Notes: generated by a model from the letters alone, not told the origin. A stretch of DNA of 64,000 nt from Stenomitos rutilans HA7619-LM2 (GCA_019358945.1 JAHHIE010000001.1:124001-188000); one strand, 5' to 3'. Shown: positions 46,661-54,989, numbered from the stretch's first letter. Numbers and translations are program-made.

Positions 46661-47983
46661 TTAAGAGTCAGGAGGTTGCTTCGGTGCTTTGTCCTCTTGC
46701 GATCGTGCGTTGGGGTGCGTGGCGAGACTGACTCCTTTTTCTACCAAAACCCTGGGATACTTGCTGAGACCAATGCGCTGAGCGCGGTAGATGCCTGCAT
46801 GACCCGAAAAGATGTAGCTCACGACACAGGCAATGCCAGCGAAGGCTCCGGCAGGCAGCCCAAACAGCTCCATTGCCATAATCGTTGAAGCCAGTGGGGT
46901 ATTGGCAGCGGCCCCAAATACGGCGACAAAGCCCATGCCTGCAAGTAAAGACGTGGGCAGTGGCAGAACGATCGACAGCGCATTGCCTAACGTGGCACCG
47001 ATGTAAAACAATGGGGTGACTTCGCCGCCCTTAAACCCAGCGCCTAAAGTGAGTGCCGTAAAGGCGAGCTTGGCAGCAAAATCCCAGGGTGGGAGTTGCG
47101 TCTGAAACGCTTCCACAATGGTAGGAATGCCGAGACCAATATATTTTGTCGTGCCCACTGCCCAAACTGCGATCGCCACCATGCTGCCACCAATCAGAGG
47201 ACGCAACGGTGGATATGCAATTTTAGACTTAAAGATCTGCCCAATTGTGTGGGTCGCTTCGGCAAACAGAAGTGCTACTAGACCAAACACGGCACCCGCA
47301 AGCACCGCTGACAAGAGAGCGGCAGAGCCATCGGAAAAATCTCCCAGGCTGAGTAAGGGGATGCTTGTCAGGCGATAGTCCGTATGGTGAATGCCCCACT
47401 TCAGGGTGACGTAATCGCCCACGATCGCCGCCACCGTGCAGGGAAACAACCCGTCGTAGCGAAGCTTGCCGATCGTCAGCACTTCTAGCCCAAAAACGGC
47501 CCCAGCTAGCGGTGTGCCAAAGACGGACGCAAACCCTCCACTTAGCCCTGTCATCAAAAGGATGCGGCGATCGGCCCCCTTGAGTTGCAACAGCTTGGTG
47601 AGTTGATCCGCCAGGGATGCCCCCATCTGTAATGCGGTGCCTTCTCGCCCTGCAGAGCCACCAAACAAGTGGGTCATGACCGTCCCTAAAAGCACTAGGG
47701 GAGCCATGCGGAGGGAAATGGTCTCCCTGGGATTGTGGATCTCCTCCAGTAAGAGGTTGTTGCCCGCTTCGACCGATCGACCAAAGTAGTAATAGATCAA
47801 GCCACTCAGTAGCCCACCCAACGGCAGCAAGGCAATAACCCAGTGATGCGCTTCTCGCCAATCGGTGGCCCATTCTAATGAAGCTAACAGTGCCGCCGAG
47901 GCCGTTCCGCAAAGGACACCTGCTACTGTGGCGATGGCTAGCCATTTTGCAGTTTGCGGTAGGGCAAAAACTTGTTCGATCAT
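46661..47983 (-). CDS. CLC-type fluoride/proton antiporter (CLC-F)
   Basis: 440 residues, about ten or more membrane segments, CLC family. The classic GSGIP anion motif is replaced by AGNNLLLEEIH (about residues 73-83), and GSAGREGTALQMG with the gating glutamate (E114) is present; both are features I associate with the fluoride-exporting CLC-F branch. GAGFKGGEVTPLFYIG is the second anion-site region. The upstream leader forms a fluoride riboswitch, which supports this strongly. ATG 47983 follows GGAGAG; a TTG at 48007 is less likely. Confidence 0.88.
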   Translation of the reverse strand: MIEQVFALPQTAKWLAIATVAGVLCGTASAALLASLEWATDWREAHHWVIALLPLGGLLSGLIYYYFGRSVEAGNNLLLEEIHNPRETISLRMAPLVLLGTVMTHLFGGSAGREGTALQMGASLADQLTKLLQLKGADRRILLMTGLSGGFASVFGTPLAGAVFGLEVLTIGKLRYDGLFPCTVAAIVGDYVTLKWGIHHTDYRLTSIPLLSLGDFSDGSAALLSAVLAGAVFGLVALLFAEATHTIGQIFKSKIAYPPLRPLIGGSMVAIAVWAVGTTKYIGLGIPTIVEAFQTQLPPWDFAAKLAFTALTLGAGFKGGEVTPLFYIGATLGNALSIVLPLPTSLLAGMGFVAVFGAAANTPLASTIMAMELFGLPAGAFAGIACVVSYIFSGHAGIYRAQRIGLSKYPRVLVEKGVSLATHPNARSQEDKAPKQPPDS

Positions 47984-48023
47984 CCGCACTGCTCTCCAAA
48001 AATCCAATAGTCAACACTTCACA

Positions 48024-48044
48024 GATGCTTTTTAACAAAGCATC
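48024..48044 (-). promoter_or_regulatory. Hairpin in riboswitch expression platform
   Basis: An 8-bp stem (GATGCTTT/AAAGCATC) with a five-base loop between the riboswitch and the CLC-F start codon. CTTCA before it and TGAAG after it can extend the pairing. No U-run follows, so control of translation or antitermination is more likely than simple termination. Confidence 0.55.
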
Positions 48045-48055
48045 GATCGAACGAT

Positions 48056-48140
48056 GAAGTAGAAACTATCAGCCTTGAAGGCAGTTCTCTGACTGTGCTA
48101 AAAGGAAGCCTGTGTCAGAAGGCGAGTTCCATCGCCCTGA
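48056..48140 (-). ncRNA. Fluoride riboswitch (crcB RNA)
   Basis: On the minus strand, GGGCGATGG-AACTCGCC (48137-48121) is followed, after a variable arm closed by CTGAC/GTCAG, by AACTGCC (48086-48080), a short loop and GGCTGATAGTTTCTACT (48074-48058). These are the conserved blocks and order of fluoride aptamers, including the pseudoknot strands. It lies about 70 bp upstream of the CLC-F gene, as known for fluoride-resistance genes. Fluoride binding should turn expression on. Confidence 0.88.
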
Positions 48141-48262
48141 GGTGAAATATAGCAAGACCTGTAGGCTTTTACAAGCAAAAAACTTCTTGATTAGGAGGCA
48201 GGGGGTAAAAGGTAAAAGGCAGAAGGTAAAAAGTAGAAGGCGGTAACTGAGTAGCCGTTGTG

Positions 48263-48490
48263 TTAGAGAGACTCAAATTGAGCGGTAAAGCCTTCTAGCG
48301 TCATGCACTCATCTTGAAAGGCTTCAGCATCGCTCACATCGTCTAACTCAAACGTCATGATGCGCCGTTCATCGTCTTTCATCTTTTTAGTCGAAAGCGG
48401 TTTTACGGCATACTTCGCCACGATCGCGTTAAACGCAGTCGCCGCCTTGCGCCAGCTTTCGGCAGAACAATAAACCGTTACAAGCCACAT
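48263..48490 (-). CDS. Small conserved protein
   Basis: 75 residues: WLVTVYCSAESWRKAATAFNAIVAKYAVKP, then a charged KKMKDDERR turn and FELDDVSDAEAFQDECM. Predicted as a small alpha-beta fold. No known family name. It lies upstream of the fluoride riboswitch on the same strand but is likely a separate transcript. Repeats of the GCAGAAG type lie downstream (48200-48245). Confidence 0.6.
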   Translation of the reverse strand: MWLVTVYCSAESWRKAATAFNAIVAKYAVKPLSTKKMKDDERRIMTFELDDVSDAEAFQDECMTLEGFTAQFESL

Positions 48491-48589
48491 GATGAGTCAG
48501 CCTCCTGCATACATTCGTCATCGTAGGCGATTCAGGTCGCCACTTGATACACAGTGCGCGCTTTTCTTGCTTCTACTCAGCAGCCACGT

Positions 48590-49015
48590 TTACGGTAAAG
48601 GTTGCAAATCTGGCTCAACCCAATCTGTGCGCGCTTCCCACGACATCAAGCGATCGCGGCTGTAGTAGTGGAGCGGCAACTGTGGATCACTGCATCGCTG
48701 GATGAACTGATTGACCTCATCCAACGCCAGGGCAGAGATGCGCTGCTCTGCGAGGTACCACAGCCCAATCCAAAGCCAGAAGAGGGTAATGGTTTCGTGA
48801 TAGCCGCTGTTTTTTGTTTGCTGTATGCCCATTGCCGCGTTATACCGCTGAATGCCTTCGCGCATGCAGTCGATCGCCTGTGAAGGCTTGTGATGCACCA
48901 AATACCACAGAGCAAGGGTGAGATGTGCGGTATGAGTCCAGCACGATCGAGGCAACGTACAGCTCTCGAAGGCTGCCACTAACGCTTCAATCTCGTCGAT
49001 TGTTCGATACGTCAT
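48590..49015 (-). CDS. Conserved helical protein of unknown function
   Basis: 141 residues from ATG 49015 (TYRTIDEIEALVAAFESCTLPRSCWTHTAHLTLALWYL). All-helical with many aromatic residues and a conserved-looking WTHTAHL motif. I recall this family from many bacteria as hypothetical. The longer frame to 49108 overlaps the neighbouring gene and is unlikely. It follows the alr0857-like gene on the same strand. Confidence 0.65.
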   Translation of the reverse strand: MTYRTIDEIEALVAAFESCTLPRSCWTHTAHLTLALWYLVHHKPSQAIDCMREGIQRYNAAMGIQQTKNSGYHETITLFWLWIGLWYLAEQRISALALDEVNQFIQRCSDPQLPLHYYSRDRLMSWEARTDWVEPDLQPLP

Positions 49016-49094
49016 AAGGCTCGATTCAATAAAGCTTTGACAGGAAGGAAAGCGTGGGCGATCGACAGCGAGGACTGCTCGGATCACCCACGTT

Positions 49095-49496
49095 TTAGCG
49101 TCCATCACCGATGGCTAAGGACGATGCATGTACTTGCGTTGCCTGCCAGAGCTTGTGGACAAAGAATTCGGCGCGATCGGAGAAAGCCGTCAGAAACATG
49201 CCTTCGTGCGCGTCTACACCCTCTGCCAACCAGCTACCCTGCAAGCTCACTTCTACAAAGGCATCATCAACAGGGGCTACGGTGATGTTTTGGACACGAT
49301 CGCGCTTCAGCGTCAGCTCTAAATAGCTCAAACCGAAGGCGTCCGCAGGCAGCAAAAAGGCCGCTTTGCTCGGTTCAACGTAGAGTTTTTGCCCAGCACG
49401 CAATGCCAGCAGTACGCGTTGTGCAATCAGCACTTCCAGGGGAGCCGCCATCCGCTCCAGGTGTAACCCGTCCTCAATATAGGTCAGCTTCAACAT
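49095..49496 (-). CDS. alr0857-like cyanobacterial protein
   Basis: 133 residues starting MLKLTYIEDGLHLERMAAPLE and containing LLALRAGQKLYVEPSKAAFLLPAD and a late DRAEFFVHKLWQATQ. It fits my memory of the cyanobacterial alr0857 family; no function is known. A GGAGG box lies just upstream of the ATG. The terminator immediately before it (49511-49550) isolates it from the small upstream transcript. Confidence 0.7.
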   Translation of the reverse strand: MLKLTYIEDGLHLERMAAPLEVLIAQRVLLALRAGQKLYVEPSKAAFLLPADAFGLSYLELTLKRDRVQNITVAPVDDAFVEVSLQGSWLAEGVDAHEGMFLTAFSDRAEFFVHKLWQATQVHASSLAIGDGR

Positions 49497-49510
49497 CCTG
49501 CTTGCCTCCT

Positions 49511-49550
49511 AAAAAACAACCCCCGCTTCTGATACTCAGGAGCGGGGGTT
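49511..49550 (-). terminator. Strong Rho-independent terminator
   Basis: Minus strand: AACCCCCGCT and AGCGGGGGTT pair over 10 bp, with an inner CTGA/TCAG pairing, followed by GTTTTTT. It ends the small transcript that carries the 49576-49824 frame. Confidence 0.9.
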
Positions 49551-49575
49551 AACAGCTTCAGTCCTTACTGGCGCT

Positions 49576-49824
49576 TTATGTTGGTGCAAGACCGCGCCTG
49601 CACCACCCGCTTTGTGTTGGTCGATCAATAATCTGTAGCTCTGCAAGGGTTTTCGTCATACCTGTGACCAAAACTCCTGTATGAAGCGCATTGCCTTGAA
49701 GCAGATTGCCTCTAAAGCGTGCAGACACACCTTTAGCCCCAAACAGCGCTATTGCCAACGACCACTCGCTGTGGGGTCGCTGCTGCGGCGCGCTATATGA
49801 GGTGAGTAAAGGTGTGCAAATCAT
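49576..49824 (-). CDS. Short open frame of an isolated transcription unit
   Basis: 82 codons (ICTPLLTSYSAPQQRPHSEW at the start, RPTQSGWCRRGLAPT at the end). I recognise no family and see no clear ribosome binding site. Support comes from context: a promoter with an internal dyad lies about 27 bp upstream and a strong terminator 26 bp downstream, so a transcript of about 330 nt is likely. The product may be this peptide or the RNA itself. Confidence 0.4.
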   Translation of the reverse strand: MICTPLLTSYSAPQQRPHSEWSLAIALFGAKGVSARFRGNLLQGNALHTGVLVTGMTKTLAELQIIDRPTQSGWCRRGLAPT

Positions 49825-49850
49825 GGGATGGCTCTAACAAAAACTCGCTT

Positions 49851-49878
49851 TGTATATGCTACACGTGTAGTATGTCTA
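49851..49878 (-). promoter_or_regulatory. Promoter with operator dyad in the spacer
   Basis: Minus strand: TAGACA (-35-like), a 16-base spacer TACTACACGTGTAGCA and TATACA (-10-like). The spacer holds the perfect palindrome CTACACGTGTAG, whose core TACACGTGTA fits the TACANNTGTA boxes of CopY/BlaI-type repressors. A repressor sitting there would block RNA polymerase directly. Confidence 0.6.
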
Positions 49879-49984
49879 ATGTCTACTCTTTTGAGTGAGA
49901 ATTTTTCAGACAGAATTGTCCGAAGGATGGATACATTTAAGACGAGGGGGATTGCGGAAACGTTAAAGAGAATTTTGGTGGAGG

Positions 49985-50060
49985 GGGAGGCAGAGGGCAG
50001 AAGAAGGCAAAAGGCAAAAGAAGGCAGAAGGCTGACCGCTGCTAGCCGTCCCCCGTCCCC
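49985..50060. repeat. GCAGAAG and GCTGACC repeat array
   Basis: AGGCAGA, AAGGCAAA and AAGGCAGA heptamers, then GCTGACCGCTGC and CCGTCCCC units, next to the end of coaR. Any frame across it is repeat-coded. Confidence 0.8.
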
Positions 50061-50072
50061 TAAAGTTTTCTC

Positions 50073-51183
50073 TCACGCTTTGCTTAGATAGCAGTGGCAG
50101 TTGGGCTTTTCAATAGTGGAAGCTACGATCGCGTTCAGAGCGACAGCAGCGAGTAAGCCGCCCCCGATCGTGCCATCTAGAGTAATGAAGGGAACGTCAG
50201 ACTGCATTAACTGGCGCTTCGCTGCTGGGGCATGGCTAAAGCCGATCGGCATGCCAATGACCAGGGCTGGATGAAGATGGTGTTGTGCGATCGCGTCACA
50301 GACGGCCAACAACGCGGATGGAGCATAACCCACGACTACGATGCAGTTTTTGGGTAAGTGGTGTAGCTGCGCTTTCCACGCTGAATCTTGCCAGAATGCC
50401 TGTTCTGCTTCGGCAACGCTGGTGATGTGGCGATCGTCCATCAAGATTTCTGTAGCACAGCCTAAATGTGCTAGGCGAGTGTGGTCAAGTGCGGCATGAA
50501 TCAGCGGGACATCGGTTACTACGTGACAGCCTGCCTTGAGCGCAGCACGACTGGCTGCGATCGCCCCTTTTCCCACATGGACGAATGGCACCAAGCTCAC
50601 ATCCCCACAGGCCAGCACTAGCTTTGAGAGCAGATCGACTTCAATTTCGGAGCGATCGGAGAGGTCGGGCAACAACCATTGCAACGATTCTTGAAACGCT
50701 TCAGGATGGTCATGAACGACCGCATCTAAACCGCTCCACAGTTTTTCTAGCCCGCCCAACTGGGTTTGCGTTTCTACATCCAACAGCTTGAGTTGCGCGA
50801 TCGCTTCTGCTTGCACACGCTGACAATCGCCATCCCTCCCCAGCAAACTTTCCAGTGCTGATGCCGTTTGTCGAGGTGTGCGATTTGCTGAATGATCGAT
50901 CGATACTGCTGCTGAAACTGCACCACGAGCGTTTCTGACCGATCGACATCTGGTTCACTGTCCAGTAGCTTATGAATATGGGAAAGCTGAAAACCCTGTT
51001 GCTTGAGCGCCACAATGCGCTGGAGTCGCTGCACATCGCGCTGGCTGTAAAGGCGATAGTTCCCGCGCGATCGGGCAGGCTGCGGCAGCAGCCCAACTGA
51101 TGATAATGCCGCACCATGCGAGGCGAAATGCCACCCCCAACGGCATCTGTAAGTTCTTTAATCGTCAATGATTGTTCAACCAT
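50073..51183 (-). pseudogene. coaR: Frameshifted coaR (MerR-type cobalt sensor fused to precorrin isomerase)
   Basis: CoaR activates the cobalt-exporting ATPase gene coaT. Three frames together give the whole protein. MVEQSLTIKELTDAVGGGIS... HYHQLG is the MerR helix-turn-helix. After a lost base near 51091-51094 the next frame gives LLPQPARSRGNYRLYSQRDV and the dimerisation helix to DKRH. After a second lost base near 50857-50863 it reads ALESLLGRDGD and a precorrin-8X methylmutase (CobH/CbiC)-like domain. The C-terminal Cys-His-Cys (PNCHCYLSKA) needed for cobalt sensing in Synechocystis is kept. Divergent from coaT. Confidence 0.88.
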
Positions 51184-51503
51184 GATGGAGTCTCAGCGGT
51201 TAGCGGTCAGCAGTCAGCGGTCAGCGATCGACAAGCAGTGAACAGTCGTCAGTCGCTAGTGAATAGTGAATTGTTGCCGCTCAATGACGAATTGCCATCA
51301 GTCAACGGTGCATTAGCTACCACTCAGCAGTAAATTGACACCATTCAACAGTGCGTAGCCATTAGTGAACAATGCATTGTCATCGTTCAGCAGTGAATAT
51401 TTGCTATTCAACAGTCAATAGTTGCTACTCAACAGTGAATTGCTACTACTCAACAGTGAATTGCTACTACTCAACAGCGAATTGCTACTACTCAACAGTC
51501 AAT
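51184..51503. repeat. Degenerate tandem array between coaR and coaT
   Basis: It starts with GTCAGCG heptamers, then carries about 20-bp degenerate units, and ends with four clear 21-bp units of the type CTACTCAACAGTGAATTGCTA (about 51424-51500). The period of 21 is three heptamers. Confidence 0.8.
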
Positions 51504-51603
51504 CGACGTTAAAAAACTGATGACTGATCATGGTTAACGGCCTTCTACCTTCTGCCTTTTGCCTTCTGCCTTCTCTACACCCAACTTCCCGTTTCCAACT
51601 TCC

Positions 51604-51635
51604 TTGACATTAACACCAATGTCAACGTTTAGCGT
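51604..51635 (+). promoter_or_regulatory. coaT promoter with MerR-type operator
   Basis: TTGACATT-AACACC-AATGTCAA is a perfect dyad (51604-51625). TTGACA serves as the -35 box and TAGCGT (51630-51635) as a weak -10 with a 20-bp spacer, the over-long spacing used by MerR activators such as CoaR. It is intact although both genes it serves are broken. Confidence 0.8.
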
Positions 51636-51661
51636 GGAGGGGTGTTTCAACCGCGATCGCG

Positions 51662-52585
51662 ATGCTGTATCCGTCTCGCTTTACCCAACTGACCAAAGAC
51701 CACTCTGATGTGGCGGCGGCTATTCTCTGCGGCATTTTGCTGCTGCTGGGGTGGCTGACACTGCATTGGGGATGGATAGAGCTGTCGTTGTTGTTATTGC
51801 CTGCTGCCTATGTGATTGGTGGCTATGAAAGTGCTCGCGAAGGGCTGACGACCCTCTTCCAGGAAAAGGAACTGGATGTGGATTTGTTGATGATTGTGGC
51901 AGCGCTGGGGGCAGCAGGACTGGGACTGTGGCGGCGTGAATACTTTTTTATTGTGGATGGGGCAACGCTGATTCTCATCTTTGCAGTGAGCGGTGCGCTG
52001 GAAGGATATGCGATGCGTTGTACAGAGCGCAGTATTCGCGGCTTGATGAGCTTGACAACTGATACCGCGAGAGTGGTGCGTCATGGTCAGGAAACTCTGG
52101 TGCCTGTAAGTGAGTTACAGGTAGGCGATCGTATTCTCGTCAAGCCTGGAGAACTGATTCCAACCGATGGCCTCATTTACGAAGGCTACAGCACGCTCAA
52201 CCAGGCGGCGATCACAGGTGAATCCATGCCTGTGGAGAAAGCGGCTGGAGATGTAGTATTTGCGGGCACCGTGAATGGGAATGGTGCGCTACAACTCACT
52301 GTGCATCAACCACCCGAAAGCAGTTTGATTCAGCGGGTGATCCGTCTAGTGAAACAGGCACAAACCGAAACGCCACCATCGCAGCAATTCATCGAGCGGT
52401 TTGAACGTAGCTACGCCAAATTGATTGTGGTGTGTGGCATGCTTTTAGCGCTGCTGCCGCCCGTTCTCCTGCATTGGAGTTGAGAAACAACCATTTATCG
52501 AGCGCTGATTTTTTTAGTAGTGGCGTCTCCCTGTGCGTTGATGGCAGCCACCATGCCAACGCTGTTGTCTATTGGGGGGAATTAG
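51662..52585 (+). pseudogene. coaT: Truncated coaT (cobalt-exporting P-type ATPase)
   Basis: The intact frame gives 273 residues: membrane helices, the actuator motif ITGESMPVEKAAGD, and an end at HWS-TGA (52481-52483), where the family has tryptophan. Beyond the stop, the same frame continues ETTIYRALIFLVVASPCALM AATMPTLLS to a TAG at 52583-52585. The SPC motif of this helix is the mark of CoaT-type cobalt ATPases. The phosphorylation (DKTG) and nucleotide domains are absent: the sequence passes directly into a hairpin repeat. So the gene has a nonsense mutation plus loss of more than half. Confidence 0.88.
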
Positions 52586-52624
52586 GACCCCACATAGCGG
52601 GGGACCGGGGGGAAGTCCCCCGGA
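52586..52624. repeat. Hairpin-rich repeat at the coaT break point
   Basis: GGACCCC...GGGGGACC is followed by CCGGGGG-GAAGT-CCCCCGG (52605-52623), two nested or neighbouring stems. Such G/C hairpins recur in cyanobacterial gaps; here one sits where coaT is cut off. Confidence 0.65.
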
Positions 52625-52689
52625 CAAAGGTTCCCAGCGAAGCCCAAATTTACGTCCACGATAAACTCCGCAGAGATTACACAATCAAA

Positions 52690-54267
52690 TTAAGCAATCA
52701 TAATCGACTCAAAATCCTGTAAACGACTTGCTTCCAGCGCATAACTTTGCCCATAAATGCGAGGCAGCTTTCCAGTCGTTGCTAGAGCCTGTCTGACCTC
52801 AGCATTCATAATTGACGCTAATGTGCGATCGCTCGACAGCGCAATCCCAGCCGCAATCCCTACCCCATTGCCCACCGCCGTATTAAACTCCACAATTCTA
52901 CCTGCCGCACAGGCATACCCATCAAACCCAGAAGCCGGACTCACCACCGCCAAATTTGGCACGGACTGTATGAGCGCATGGCGAATCCCCACATTAAATA
53001 GCGGCGGATGGTGAAAAGAAATGCTGCTCATGCCCTTCGCTGCTGCCTTTTTACCCAGCCCCGCAATACCACCTCGTACATCCAGATAATAGCCAAACGT
53101 TGCGATCGCATTCGCCTCAGAGACTCCTCCCATGAGCATCTGAGCACCACTCAAAGGTTCCACTGCGCCTTGAATATTGCCTGCATGTCGAATGTACAGT
53201 TCCGATGCTGCTTTGACAGCCGTTGCGCCAAAACTCTTCAGCCATTTCGTCACAAAGCCCATTTCATCCACCATTGCAGGTGTGGGCTTCGCGGCTCCCC
53301 GTGCCAGTGCTTCAGCCTGTGCACCCGTCACGTAGAACATGAGTGCATTCCAGGAAAGCCGATTGGCCCCTAAGACAGCAATATTTGCCTGATCGAGCAG
53401 CACGCCACTGTCTGCCAAAGACATCATCTTGCCCCGGAAGGCGTGATACGTCACCGATAACGCCTGACTACGCACATCGATGTGGTCTTGCCCGACGTAC
53501 ATCGTTCTTAGATTGCCATGTTCGTCTACAAAGCTTTTGCAAATCTTGTCCATCAAGGTTGGATCAGAGCCAGCGGCGATCGCAATGTAGTGTTGTGCTT
53601 CCGCATCGTTGGGATTTGTAAAGCGCTTGAGGTAGTTCAGCTCAATCTCTTTCAGACGTTGAATGCTCAGCCCCTGGCTTTCAAACACCAGCGTTACGGG
53701 CAGTTCAGAATCTGGTAACCCAAACGTGCCAAAGCCCTGAAGCTTTTTTACACCCGTTGTTTGAGCCAGTTCCGCATTGACGCTAGAGTCAATAAATTGT
53801 TTACCTAAAAAGACACTGCCAGTCGTAAGCTGAATGCCCTTTAGCTTAGCCCCATCGCGCAGCACCGACTGAATTTGCACACGACTAATGATATCTGCTC
53901 CAACCTCGCTTAACATGGCGCGCAACGCTGCATCTGCCTTGCGTGGATCGAGGGCAATTTGGGCAACGCCTGCCCGATGCAAAAACTCTTGATAAATAGC
54001 AGATGGCTCACCAAACGTCGGTAACCCATACGATTGACGGATCTCGGCAGGTAGCGAGCAGCGATCGAGGTACGCCAGCCCTCCTCGCACCAAATGCCCA
54101 CCAACCCCCTCCTGAGAATTGCCCTTAAACATCAGCAGCATTCGCAGCGCTTTACTTGTGCGACGGCGATACTCCCTGGCCGCACTGACCAGCGCCAGCA
54201 CTCCGGGAACTTCATCCCCAAACCCAATGACATCGTAGGAGCGTGGCGGTTGTGTAGCGGCGGTCAT
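52690..54267 (-). CDS. FAD-dependent oxidoreductase
   Basis: 525 residues resembling the FAD-dependent oxidoreductase family PF12831. The N-terminal nucleotide-binding strand is SYDVIGFGDEVPGVLALVSAAREYRR, with GFGDEVPG in place of the plain GxGxxG. KGNSQEGVGGHLVRGGLAYLD and a C-terminal GFDGYACAAGRIVEFNTAVGNGVGIAAGIAL are FAD-contact regions. Substrate unknown. Intact and on the opposite strand to the coaT remnant. Confidence 0.75.
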   Translation of the reverse strand: MTAATQPPRSYDVIGFGDEVPGVLALVSAAREYRRRTSKALRMLLMFKGNSQEGVGGHLVRGGLAYLDRCSLPAEIRQSYGLPTFGEPSAIYQEFLHRAGVAQIALDPRKADAALRAMLSEVGADIISRVQIQSVLRDGAKLKGIQLTTGSVFLGKQFIDSSVNAELAQTTGVKKLQGFGTFGLPDSELPVTLVFESQGLSIQRLKEIELNYLKRFTNPNDAEAQHYIAIAAGSDPTLMDKICKSFVDEHGNLRTMYVGQDHIDVRSQALSVTYHAFRGKMMSLADSGVLLDQANIAVLGANRLSWNALMFYVTGAQAEALARGAAKPTPAMVDEMGFVTKWLKSFGATAVKAASELYIRHAGNIQGAVEPLSGAQMLMGGVSEANAIATFGYYLDVRGGIAGLGKKAAAKGMSSISFHHPPLFNVGIRHALIQSVPNLAVVSPASGFDGYACAAGRIVEFNTAVGNGVGIAAGIALSSDRTLASIMNAEVRQALATTGKLPRIYGQSYALEASRLQDFESIMIA

Positions 54268-54430
54268 AGTCGTATTAGAAGAGACATTACTTCAAGACAC
54301 ACAGAATAACCGATGCGTTTCGGAAGCGGTGAATTTCTCTTCATTTTCTTCCGTGGGGAGTGGGAGGGGGGAAGCTGAGGGGGCAGAGGGAGCAGGGGGA
54401 GCAAGGAAAATTCTGACTTCTGACTTCTGA

Positions 54431-54530
54431 TACCGATTTAAAGAATGACGGCTACAGATCAATCGGTGGGTAGGGGCAAGGCAATGCCTTGTCCCTACAG
54501 GATGTGTCGCATTTTCAATTCAAATTGGTA
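54431..54530. mobile_element. 100-bp MITE, copy 1
   Basis: The ends TACCGATTTAAA and TTCAAATTGGTA are imperfect inverted repeats. TGA flanks both sides (target duplication). The centre folds as TAGGGGCAAGGCA/TGCCTTGTCCCTA. About 89 of 100 bases match copy 2 at 62398. It is inserted inside a TGACTTC heptamer array. Confidence 0.85.
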
Positions 54531-54563
54531 TGACTTCTGACGCCTGACGCTTAGCTCCTGAAC

Positions 54564-54989
54564 TCAAAACTCGATGTATTGCAGCGCTTCAGGAGGTACC
54601 AGGCGTAGTTCACCGGACTGAAAACGATCGCGTTCAATCCACTGAGCCGTGTAGGTTTGATCGCTATCTGAGAACAGGATTTCTTCTCGCTGGTAAAAGG
54701 TTCGATCAGCGAAATCACAGCGATACAGTTGAACCAGCTCATGCCCTGGCTTGCCGTCATAGGTGAACAGGTTTTCCAGGCAGCCGAGATAGCGAATATT
54801 CATCAATTCTGCCTGGAGTTCTTCGTGAAATTCTCGCTTCAGTGCCTCTAGGCTCGTTTCGCCAAACTCAATGCCACCCCCCAGCGCCCGATAGAAATAA
54901 TTCTGCTTGACCGGATCGAATCCCTCCGAAACCAACAAGCGCGAATCCTGTTGAATCATTCCCAACACGATCACTCGAATCCTTGGCAT
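54564..54989 (-). CDS. NUDIX hydrolase
   Basis: 141 residues with an intact Nudix box GGGIEFGETSLEALKREFHEEL (the GX5EX7REUXEEXGU pattern, last glycine replaced), which binds Mg2+ and cleaves nucleoside diphosphates linked to other groups. Substrate unknown. The final residues IEF and stop TGA come from GAGTTTTGA of an ACTCAAA heptamer unit, as in rpiA. Confidence 0.88.
   Translation of the reverse strand: MPRIRVIVLGMIQQDSRLLVSEGFDPVKQNYFYRALGGGIEFGETSLEALKREFHEELQAELMNIRYLGCLENLFTYDGKPGHELVQLYRCDFADRTFYQREEILFSDSDQTYTAQWIERDRFQSGELRLVPPEALQYIEF

Noticed and set aside
49828-50091. Rightward 87-codon frame next to the coaR end
   Set aside because: Its second half is pure repeat sequence, its start overlaps the leftward promoter with the dyad, and no family features are visible.
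50073-50846. A free-standing cobalamin-biosynthesis precorrin-8X methylmutase
   Set aside because: The upstream frames supply a MerR domain continuous with it, the C-terminal Cys-His-Cys is that of CoaR, and coaT lies divergently; no other cobalamin genes are near.
51404-51503. Possible CRISPR array
   Set aside because: Units are 21 bp, joined directly with no unique spacers, and grade into degenerate copies; there are no cas genes.
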